From assembly GCF_001757995.1 (NCBI RefSeq), contig NZ_LXLV01000009.1, positions 124,001 through 188,000 on the forward strand: 64,000 nt of DNA. Direction: 5' to 3'. The notes under the pieces were generated by a model, which was not told where the DNA came from, made no database searches, and saw only the letters and a list, made by a program, of their open reading frames with translations. Position numbers and translations under genes: made by a program. Positions 26,139 to 33,022 of the stretch are shown one piece after another; the first letter of the stretch is position 1; every line of letters starts with the position of its first letter. This DNA comes from Bacillus mycoides (lineage in GTDB: Bacteria > Bacillota > Bacilli > Bacillales > Bacillaceae_G).

Positions 26139-26654
26139 ATGGCAAAGAAAAATAATATTGCTCGAAACATTGCGATTGGTGTAGCTGCAGGTGTAGCTGT
26201 ATCTATGTTAAAGAAAGAAAACCGTGAAAAAGTAAAAAATACGGCAGAAAAAGCAAAAACAAAGATGATTGAAATTGGTGAAAATGCGAAAATCAAAGAA
26301 AAAGTGCAAACTGTTACAGATAAAGGACGCGAGCTTGCTGATTTCAATGTAGTGAAAGCGAAAGTAGCAGAAATTAAAAAATTGACGCCGTCTGTTGTAG
26401 AAACGTTAAAAGAAACGAAAGAAATTTTTAGTAAGAGAAAAGCTGAGCGAGAAGAAAAGCCAGAAACGATTGAAATTCAAGCTGTATCTCCAAAGGTAGA
26501 TGAGCTTAAAGCAGAAGAAGAGCCGGTAGTTGCTGAAGATGGCGGTATGAAAGAAGCGCGTGAATTATTTATGAAGGACTCAAATGCAGAGGAAAAAAAA
26601 ACTGAAGCGTACATTGAGTTAAAGCAAGATAAAGAAGAGAAGAAAAGCGTTTAA
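26139..26654 (+). CDS. YtxH-like general stress protein, YfkI position
   Basis: 171 residues. A short hydrophobic stretch near the N terminus (NIARNIAIGVAAGVAVSMLK) is followed by Lys/Glu/Ala-rich helices typical of YtxH-domain or general stress proteins, and an acidic C-terminal tail. It sits where yfkI lies in B. subtilis, between yfkJ and yfkH, but is longer. Probably membrane-associated through the N-terminal segment. Function unknown. It ends 6 bases before the next gene. Confidence 0.7.
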   Translation: MAKKNNIARNIAIGVAAGVAVSMLKKENREKVKNTAEKAKTKMIEIGENAKIKEKVQTVTDKGRELADFNVVKAKVAEIKKLTPSVVETLKETKEIFSKRKAEREEKPETIEIQAVSPKVDELKAEEEPVVAEDGGMKEARELFMKDSNAEEKKTEAYIELKQDKEEKKSV

Positions 26655-26660
26655 ACATAT

Positions 26661-27530
26661 ATGAGAAAAATTTTAGAAAAGGTGAGAAGAAATCGCACTT
26701 ATTCGTTTGGAAAAGATTTATATGACCGGACGATGCGCGATGATGTAGCGGGCTTGGCAGCACAGCTCGCTTATTTCTTCTTGCTTGCAATTTTTCCTGG
26801 GCTCGTTTTCTTAATTACGCTTCTTGGATTTATTCCCATTCAAACAGAGGATGTGCTTAGTTTATTAGAGGTTTATGTACCAGATGATGCGATGAACTTA
26901 ATTGAAGTAAACGTAGATAAAGTTGTAAACGAACAAAATGGTGGTTTATTATCATTCGGTTTACTATCGATGTTATGGTTTGCTTCAAACGGGGTGAATG
27001 CGGTTATGAACGCTTTTAACCGTGCTTATGATGTGAAAGAAACACGTTCTTTTATTAAAACAAGAGCGTTATCAATTGTGTTTACATTAGCTATCATTTT
27101 TATGATTGTCTTTGCGTTAATTGTCCCGGTATTCGGACAAGTTATTGGAGCAGCGGTGTTTAAAGCGCTCGGTTTATCAGATAGTTTTTCTTACGTGTGG
27201 AGTATTACACGGTTAGTAGCGAGTTTCTTCGTGCTATTTGCCTTGTTTAGTTTTTTATATACGTTTGCACCAGATCGGAAATTAAAAAGAAGAGAAGTCA
27301 TTTCAGGAGCGTTATTTGCTACTGTAGGATGGATTGTTGTATCGTACTCATTTGCTTATTATGTAGATAAGTTTGCGAATTACGCCAATACATATGGTGG
27401 TCTCGGTGGTATCATTATTTTAATGTTATGGTTTTACTTAACTGCGTGGGTAATTTTACTTGGCGGTGAAATTAATGGTTTACTCCATCACTATAGAACG
27501 GGTGACAATAATTCCCGTAATGAAAAATGA
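26661..27530 (+). CDS. yfkH: YihY/BrkB family inner-membrane protein, YfkH-like
   Basis: 289 residues, six predicted helices. The YihY signature is DDVAGLAAQLAYFFLLAIFP (residues 28-47), with FASNGVNAVMNAFNRAYDV near 110 and the C-terminal YGGLGGIIILMLWFYLTAWV. The family was once labelled ribonuclease BN by error and has no confirmed function; membrane transport is suspected. It is preceded directly by the YfkI-like gene and begins with no spacing room for a separate promoter. Confidence 0.88.
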   Translation: MRKILEKVRRNRTYSFGKDLYDRTMRDDVAGLAAQLAYFFLLAIFPGLVFLITLLGFIPIQTEDVLSLLEVYVPDDAMNLIEVNVDKVVNEQNGGLLSFGLLSMLWFASNGVNAVMNAFNRAYDVKETRSFIKTRALSIVFTLAIIFMIVFALIVPVFGQVIGAAVFKALGLSDSFSYVWSITRLVASFFVLFALFSFLYTFAPDRKLKRREVISGALFATVGWIVVSYSFAYYVDKFANYANTYGGLGGIIILMLWFYLTAWVILLGGEINGLLHHYRTGDNNSRNEK

Positions 27531-27570
27531 GCTCTTGTTCCATAATAAAAGGGAACAGGGGGGATATTTC

Positions 27571-27684
27571 ATGAGTAATAATAAAAAGAACCACAATAAT
27601 AAAAGCAATAATAAACAAAAGAGCAGTTCGCATCCAAAGCATAAAACGAGCAGTAGTGCGAACGGTCATAATAGTTACCATTAA
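27571..27684 (+). CDS. 37-aa Lys/Asn/Ser/His-rich peptide
   Basis: ATG 27571 follows AGGGGGG by 8 bases. The peptide (MSNNKKNHNNKSNNKQ, then SSSHPKHK and SANGHNSYH) is strongly basic, hydrophilic and disordered. It resembles small Bacillus proteins of unknown role such as the DUF3941 and spore-associated groups, but I cannot assign it. A bidirectional terminator follows directly. Confidence 0.55.
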   Translation: MSNNKKNHNNKSNNKQKSSSHPKHKTSSSANGHNSYH

Positions 27685-27685
27685 A

Positions 27686-27716
27686 AAAACGGGTCCTTTA
27701 TCAGGGACCCGTTACT
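27686..27716. terminator. Bidirectional terminator
   Basis: AACGGGTCC, loop TTTATCA, GGGACCCGTT, between the 37-aa gene and the zosA-like gene. Confidence 0.85.
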
Positions 27717-29637
27717 TATTTCCTTTTAATAATCGTAAGCCATTCAAAATTACAAGAATGGTACTTCCTTCATGTCCAATAACACCGAATGGAAGAGCTA
27801 AAAACTGCAAGAAGTTAGAACAAATCAGCATTGCAATGACAGCTAAAGAGAAGATAACGTTTTGCTTCACAATACGGTTCATTCTTTTTGATAAACGGAT
27901 AGCTTGGGAAAGTCGAGATAATTCATTCTTCATAAGTACAACGTCTGCAGTTTCTAATGCTACGTCTGTTCCTTCACCCATTGCAACACCAATACTAGCA
28001 GTAGCGAGGGCAGGTGCATCGTTTATACCATCTCCAACCATGGCGACTATGCCGTACTTTTCTTTTAACTGCTTTATCGTTTCAACTTTTGTTTCCGGTA
28101 AACATGATGCGTAATATTCTTTTATATTACTTTCATTGGCAATTGCTTTTGCTGTTTCTTCATTATCACCAGTAATCATGATTGCTTCGACACCAATGCT
28201 TTGCAAATCACGAATAGCCGCTATCGTTTCTTGGCGAAGGGTATCTTTTAAAGCGATCAGTCCAAGAATACCATCCTCATCACTAATATAAACGACAGTT
28301 TTTCCCTCTTTTTCAAGTGAAGCAGAAATGCCATTATGAAATGTCTTTATTTCTTCTCCGATAAAATCAGCTTTACCAATTTTATAAGCTTTGTTTTCTA
28401 ATATTCCTTTTAATCCAAAACCAGTTACATCTTCAACGTTTTCTGGTTTTTTTATCGTAATGTCGTAAGCATGTTTTGCATATTTAACAATCGCTTCTGC
28501 TAAAGGATGTGTAGAGTGACTTTCAATCGCTGCTGTAATAGAAAGTACTTCACTTTCTGCTATGCCTTCTCGAACATATACATCTGTTACAGTAGGTTTT
28601 CCTTGTGTTAATGTTCCCGTTTTATCAAAGGCAATCGCCTTTACTGAAGCTAGACGTTCTAAATGAATACCACCTTTAAAGAGAATACCGTTTCTCGCTC
28701 CGTTTGAAATTGCTGATAAAGTTGCTGGTGTAATAGCTGCAACTAGCGCACAAGGAGAAGCGACTACAAGTAAGATCATAGCGCGATAAAACGTTTCATT
28801 CCAACTCCAATCAAGTAAGAAATGAGGAACGAACATCATAAGCGCAACAACGAGTAGTACACCTTTTACGTATGTTCCTTCAAATTTTTCGATGAATAGT
28901 TGTGATGGTGATTTTTCGCTTTGTGCACTTTGAACGAGACGAATAATCTTTTGGAATAATGTTTGATCGCTCGGCTTCGTAATTTTAACTTCAATAGCAC
29001 CACGTAAATTTACAGTGCCGGCAAATACTTCATCGCCGAATTTTTTCTCATTTGGAATAGGTTCTCCTGTAATAGCAGCTTCATCAATATTTGTTTCACC
29101 AGTATGAATTGTACCATCAGCAGGAACACGCTCACCTGGCTTAATTAAAATAATATCGTTAATTTGTAATTGTCCAACTGGAACACGTTCCTCGGTTCCG
29201 TGTGAAATACGTAATGCTTCTTCAGGTTGTAGATCAAGAAGCGCTGAAATTTCTTTTTGGCTTTTACTTAATGTATAAGATTCCATTGCTCCGCTTAATG
29301 CAAAGATGAAGATTAAAATAGCACCTTCTGCCCAGTAACCGATAACTGCGGCACCGATAGCTGCAAAAATCATGAGCATTTCAACATTTAGCTCTTTCTC
29401 TTCAATTGTGTCTTCAATACCTTCTTTCGCTTTTGCAAATCCTCCAATTACATAAGCAAGGATATAGAAAGTAATACCTGCACTTATTGCATCATTTTTT
29501 GTGAATAACCAACCAGCTAAAATAAAAATACCAGATGCGATTGCAAATATAAGTTCATAATGTTTCTTTAATGTATCCCATAAAGAGGGATGAGAAATAT
29601 CTTTTTGTGCTTGTAATGTTTTTACTTCTGCGTTCAT
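27712..29637 (-). CDS. zosA: Heavy-metal P1B-type ATPase, ZosA-like
   Basis: 641 residues. Typical P1B features: membrane motif SPCALVAAITPA (about residue 300), phosphorylation site AFDKTGTLTQGKPTV, actuator TGEP (AAITGEPIPNEK), HP motif ATHPLAEAI-type (ESHSTHPLAEAIV) and MVGDGINDAPALATA. No N-terminal heavy-metal-associated domain. Length, SPC motif and start match B. subtilis ZosA (YkvW), a zinc importer in the PerR regulon. CadA-type export of Zn/Cd cannot be excluded. GGAGCG precedes the ATG. Confidence 0.8.
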   Translation of the reverse strand: MNAEVKTLQAQKDISHPSLWDTLKKHYELIFAIASGIFILAGWLFTKNDAISAGITFYILAYVIGGFAKAKEGIEDTIEEKELNVEMLMIFAAIGAAVIGYWAEGAILIFIFALSGAMESYTLSKSQKEISALLDLQPEEALRISHGTEERVPVGQLQINDIILIKPGERVPADGTIHTGETNIDEAAITGEPIPNEKKFGDEVFAGTVNLRGAIEVKITKPSDQTLFQKIIRLVQSAQSEKSPSQLFIEKFEGTYVKGVLLVVALMMFVPHFLLDWSWNETFYRAMILLVVASPCALVAAITPATLSAISNGARNGILFKGGIHLERLASVKAIAFDKTGTLTQGKPTVTDVYVREGIAESEVLSITAAIESHSTHPLAEAIVKYAKHAYDITIKKPENVEDVTGFGLKGILENKAYKIGKADFIGEEIKTFHNGISASLEKEGKTVVYISDEDGILGLIALKDTLRQETIAAIRDLQSIGVEAIMITGDNEETAKAIANESNIKEYYASCLPETKVETIKQLKEKYGIVAMVGDGINDAPALATASIGVAMGEGTDVALETADVVLMKNELSRLSQAIRLSKRMNRIVKQNVIFSLAVIAMLICSNFLQFLALPFGVIGHEGSTILVILNGLRLLKGNK

Positions 29638-29706
29638 TAATACTCGCTCCTTCCGAATTCTTATTGAGAAAAAGAATCAAAATCGAAACCCCTATAAAAC
29701 GACGAA

Positions 29707-29731
29707 AGCTGCCATCCATAATGGATAGCAG
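29707..29731 (-). promoter_or_regulatory. Leader hairpin upstream of the zosA-like gene
   Basis: GCTGC/GCAGC and ATCCAT/ATGGAT form a stem with a one-base mismatch on each side. It lies in the presumed 5' leader and may affect transcription or stability. Confidence 0.4.
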
Positions 29732-29749
29732 CATTTCTGTTGAATCTGA

Positions 29750-29764
29750 TTTTAATAGTTATTA
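29750..29764 (-). promoter_or_regulatory. Possible PerR box upstream of the zosA-like gene
   Basis: TTTTAATAGTTATTA matches 11 of 14 defined positions of the palindromic PerR box TTATAATNATTATAA. B. subtilis zosA is PerR-regulated, which makes the match more plausible. The region is AT-rich, so chance is a real alternative. Confidence 0.35.
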
Positions 29765-29825
29765 TGTTGTAATTATTCTATAGTATAGCATATGTTTTTC
29801 TTAGATGATATGTTTTTGTTTTAGT

Positions 29826-29983
29826 ATAAAGTGAAACTTTAATTAGTGGGGGTTTTGTTCATCCCCCACTGATTATTGGCCCTCACCAATCGGGCGTTTA
29901 CGGGCAGCAGGGCTCCCACCTAACTTCTTTGCCCAGCCGAATTTTGAGGTGGGAGTTTTACTGCCCACAAATAGCGGGATAAA
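29826..29983 (+). repeat. bcr1 repeat, full copy, flanked by ATAAA
   Basis: The element 29831-29978 (GTGAAACTTTAATTAGTGGG to AAATAGCGGG) is bounded on both sides by ATAAA, i.e. TTTAT on the other strand, the duplication reported for bcr1. Internal pairs GTGGGGG/CCCCCAC, CGGGCGTTTACGGGCAG and CTCCCACC/GGTGGGAG predict a folded RNA or DNA. Confidence 0.9.
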
Positions 29984-30061
29984 CTGAAAACTTGTGTTTT
30001 CGCATTTCCTTTGGTATATATGAATATTGTTCATAAAAAGGTCGGAAAGGAAGACATCAAG

Positions 30062-31012
30062 TTGAAGACAGAGAAATTTTTTATCCATCCGATTGGCGTG
30101 TTTATTGCTGCAATAGTAGCAACATTTTTATGGGGAAGCGCATTTCCCTTTATTAAATTAAGCTATGGTGAACTTGGAATTCAGCCACAAGAAGTCGGGG
30201 AACAAATATTATTTGCTGGCTATCGCTTTTTCTTATCTGGTGTAATGCTCTTATTATTTTTTAAAGCGTTAGGAAAAGATATGAAGTTCAAAAAAGGAAC
30301 AGGGAAGCAGTTAGTTCAAATTGGCTTGTTTCAAACTTTTCTTCAATATATATGTTTTTATATTGGAATGAGTTACAGCTCAGGAATTGAAGGAGCGATT
30401 ATTTCAGGAACATCATCATTCTTTCAAATTTTACTCGCACACTTTTTATATAAAGATGATGCTCTAAATAGGAGAAAAGTAATTGGAGTAGCTATCGGTT
30501 TTTGTGGTGTGATTTTAGTGAATGTACCGAGTGATGGAAGTTTATCATTTCATTTTGGAATAGGTAGCTTATTACTTCTTGGGGCAGCCATGATGTATTC
30601 GTATGGAAACATATTAGCGAAAGAAGGTAGTAAAACGTTAGATATTGGGTATATGACAGCATATCAGATGATTTTCGGATCAATTGGGTTGCTATGTATA
30701 GGGGCATTTCAAGTTGGAATGATGCCATTCGCATTTAATCTACATGCAATACTTATGCTCATATATTTATCGTTCTTATCAGCAGCGGGATTCTGTATAT
30801 GGAATACAATTATGAAGTATAACAAAGTAGGGAAAGTCTCGATGTATATGTTCTTTATACCAGTGTTTGGTGTGCTACTATCAAGTCTGATTTTAGGGGA
30901 AGCAATTCATTCCTTTGTACTATTTGGTTTAGCATGTGTCGCAGCCGGAATTATTGTAGTAAATCGTAACCCGGTTAAAAAGAAAGTTGAGCAAGAAAAA
31001 CAAGTAGCATAG
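30062..31012 (+). CDS. EamA/DMT-family transporter
   Basis: 316 residues with ten membrane helices in two EamA repeats (AIVATFLWGSAFPFIKLSYG at the N terminus; LGEAIHSFVLFGLACVAAGI at the end of repeat 2). A TTG at 30062 is the chosen start, because AAAGGAAG lies 9 bases upstream and the protein then begins MKTEKFFIHP; longer starts at 30011 or 30020 have no site. Drug/metabolite exporter of unknown substrate. It lies just after a bcr1 copy. Confidence 0.83.
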   Translation: MKTEKFFIHPIGVFIAAIVATFLWGSAFPFIKLSYGELGIQPQEVGEQILFAGYRFFLSGVMLLLFFKALGKDMKFKKGTGKQLVQIGLFQTFLQYICFYIGMSYSSGIEGAIISGTSSFFQILLAHFLYKDDALNRRKVIGVAIGFCGVILVNVPSDGSLSFHFGIGSLLLLGAAMMYSYGNILAKEGSKTLDIGYMTAYQMIFGSIGLLCIGAFQVGMMPFAFNLHAILMLIYLSFLSAAGFCIWNTIMKYNKVGKVSMYMFFIPVFGVLLSSLILGEAIHSFVLFGLACVAAGIIVVNRNPVKKKVEQEKQVA

Positions 31013-31035
31013 AGAACAGAAAAACGATTAAAATG

Positions 31036-31064
31036 GAAGAACAGTATTGTTCTTCTTTTTTTAC
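31036..31064 (+). terminator. Terminator after the EamA gene
   Basis: GAAGAACA, loop GTAT, TGTTCTTC and TTTTTTT. Confidence 0.8.
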
Positions 31065-31135
31065 ATAGAAAAAGGAGAACGTGCTATATGTAACGAAAAA
31101 AAGATAGAAAAAGCATTTATTGAGGAGAACATATT

Positions 31136-31816
31136 ATGAATGTACTTTACATTGTGTTAGTCGGGCAAATTATTCTTTTTTTAATGGGAGCAATTTATGC
31201 AATAGGACAGACGAAAAGAACGAGAAATAATATGCCGTTACCTTTAGCGGTTCGTCTTATTCTTAGTTTTTCTTTAACAGGAAGTGCAATTTGGATATGG
31301 TTACAAGATCCATCGGTTGAGTACAGTACGTGGGTTGCACTCGGTATGACTTTATCAACTTTAGGGGATTTATTTATGGCAGGATTAATTCCAATTGGTC
31401 ATCGATTAATTGGAGGAATGGTCACTTTCGCTCTTGCACATTGTTTCTATGTGAAAGCGTTTTTACAAACAGGTATTTCATGGAATGGTTTTTGGATCGG
31501 TTTACTCGTATACGGACTCTTTCTAATTATAGGCTGGTTTTTCTTTATTCGAAATGAAAAACAGGATAAATTGTTTACGGTAGGGGCTCTAATTTACGGT
31601 TTGTGGGTTGGAGGAATGGCATGTTTTGCATTCGCCTTATATTACGAGAATACAGGAATATGGTTGGTGCCAGCACTTGGTGGTTTATTGTTTGTGATTT
31701 CTGATTTTATTATCGGTGTGACAGATATCGGGGGGCGCAAACTGAAGTATGAACCACTTTGGATTTGGGTTACATATGTTGCAGCGCAGATGTGTATTGT
31801 ATATGTAGGGTTATAA
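31136..31816 (+). CDS. YhhN-family lysoplasmalogenase-like membrane protein
   Basis: 226 residues, about eight helices. The YhhN/TMEM86 pattern is visible in LGMTLSTLGDLFMAGLI (conserved GD, near residue 80), VTFALAHCFYVKAFL, and the C-terminal VISDFIIGVTDI. Eukaryotic TMEM86B cleaves the vinyl-ether bond of lysoplasmalogens; the bacterial role is less clear. GAGGAG precedes the ATG by 8 bases. Confidence 0.82.
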   Translation: MNVLYIVLVGQIILFLMGAIYAIGQTKRTRNNMPLPLAVRLILSFSLTGSAIWIWLQDPSVEYSTWVALGMTLSTLGDLFMAGLIPIGHRLIGGMVTFALAHCFYVKAFLQTGISWNGFWIGLLVYGLFLIIGWFFFIRNEKQDKLFTVGALIYGLWVGGMACFAFALYYENTGIWLVPALGGLLFVISDFIIGVTDIGGRKLKYEPLWIWVTYVAAQMCIVYVGL

Positions 31817-31817
31817 A

Positions 31818-31868
31818 AAGATACTCTCAAAAATAGTAGATAGACTATTTTGAGAGTATCTTTTTTGT
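31818..31868. terminator. Long bidirectional terminator
   Basis: AAAAAGATACTCTCAAAA and TTTTGAGAGTATCTTTTT with one bulged base, loop around AGTAGATAGACT. It lies between convergent genes. Confidence 0.9.
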
Positions 31869-31870
31869 TA

Positions 31871-32155
31871 CTACGCTACGATGTTTTTTTGTTGTAGAGC
31901 AGAAAGGCTATATTCATCAGCTGCTTTATAACCTTGAGCTAATAAATCATTGATGTAAAGCTTGTTATAAATAAAGCAGAAGACTAGGTTAGAGAATCCG
32001 AATGTAAACATGCTAGCTACTAAAATAATTAAAAACCATTTCCAATCTCCACGGAATATAGCAGGGAAGAAACCAAAGAAAAATACAGTCCAACTAAAAC
32101 CAATTTTTGCTTGTTTAATTTGACCGGTATTTTCATTTTTAAGCATAACTTTCAT
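31871..32155 (-). CDS. HrgC-like small membrane protein (DUF2628-like)
   Basis: 94 residues. Motifs: AKIGFSWTVFFFGFFPAIFR GDWKWFL, then a second helix VASMFTFGFSNLVFCFIYNK and a soluble tail. This is the HrgC/DUF2628 type of two-helix protein. Start at 32155 follows AGGAGGAC; the frame continues upstream without a site. Function unknown. Confidence 0.75.
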   Translation of the reverse strand: MKVMLKNENTGQIKQAKIGFSWTVFFFGFFPAIFRGDWKWFLIILVASMFTFGFSNLVFCFIYNKLYINDLLAQGYKAADEYSLSALQQKNIVA

Positions 32156-32344
32156 AGAAAAAGTCCTCCTAATTAAATAAAAATATAATAATGAATGCAA
32201 GATATATTATATCAAAATAATACATTTTTGAATATTGTTATTTTAAATTTTGTAATATTAGAATTTTGCAATTCAGAATTTTGTGGAAATTTATCAGTTG
32301 AAGTCTTTATAATAAAAATAAAAAGATGATGAGATGGTGGAATG

Positions 32345-32878
32345 ATGCAAAAGAAAAAACGTTTGCGTGAATTCTTTGAAATAATTGCAATTGCATGTTT
32401 ATTGGTGTTTTTGGCGAAAATCTTTTTGTTTTTTCCTACGACTGTAAAAGGAGCATCGATGAGGCCGACGTTACAAGATGGAGATAAAGTAATTATTAAT
32501 AAACTTGCAAAGAGATTTGAAAGTTATGAGAGAGAGGATATTATTGTCGTGAAGACAGATAATTTCTACGTGAAGAGAGTTATCGGATTGCCAGGAGATG
32601 TAATTGAGATGAAAAATGATCAATTATATGTTAATCATCAAGTGAAAAACGAAGAGTATTTAAAGAATAATAAAAAACAGGCAGAAAAATTACTTATCAA
32701 TTTAACTGAAGATTTTGGACCGATTACAATTCCTAAAAATAAAATTTTTGTGATGGGAGATAATCGTTTAGTTAGTAGGGATAGTAGGAACGGCTTAGGG
32801 CTCATTGATAGAACAGAAGTATTAGGAAAGCTCATGGCGATATATTATCCATTTGAACATGTGAAAATTGTAGATTAA
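32345..32878 (+). CDS. lepB: Type I signal peptidase
   Basis: 177 residues. One N-terminal transmembrane anchor (IIAIACLLVFLAKIFLFFP) is followed by the catalytic Ser motif KGASMRPTL, the Lys motif FYVKRVIGLPGD and the conserved VMGDNRLVSRDSRNGLG. It cleaves signal peptides on the outer face of the membrane. SipS/SipT-type, one of several expected in this genus. In-frame ATGs at 32342 and 32345 are equally possible; GGTGG lies upstream. Confidence 0.93.
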   Translation: MQKKKRLREFFEIIAIACLLVFLAKIFLFFPTTVKGASMRPTLQDGDKVIINKLAKRFESYEREDIIVVKTDNFYVKRVIGLPGDVIEMKNDQLYVNHQVKNEEYLKNNKKQAEKLLINLTEDFGPITIPKNKIFVMGDNRLVSRDSRNGLGLIDRTEVLGKLMAIYYPFEHVKIVD

Positions 32879-32882
32879 AAAT

Positions 32883-32920
32883 AAGAAAAACCAAGCGAAT
32901 TAGTTGCTTGGTTTTTCTTA
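32883..32920 (+). terminator. Terminator after the signal peptidase gene
   Basis: AAGAAAAACCAAGC, loop, TGCTTGGTTTTTCTT. It is immediately followed by a truncated bcr1 copy. Confidence 0.85.
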
Positions 32921-32933
32921 TTTAAACAGTTGG

Positions 32934-33022
32934 TGTTTTACTGCCCGTAAACGCCCGATTGGTGAGGGTTAATAATCAGTGGGGGATGAACAAAACCCCC
33001 ACTGATTATAGTTTCACTTTAT
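32934..33022 (-). repeat. bcr1 repeat, truncated copy
   Basis: Contains the part from CTGCCCGTAAACGCCCGATT to GATTATAGTTTCAC and the terminal TTTAT (33018-33022). The segment with the CTCCCACC/GGTGGGAG stem and the other end are missing. The terminal bases overlap the end of the convergent 922-aa gene. Confidence 0.85.

Noticed and set aside
29873-30088. Frames inside bcr1 (also near 37388-37579)
   Set aside because: They follow the repeat rather than a gene; other bcr1 copies do not keep the frames open.
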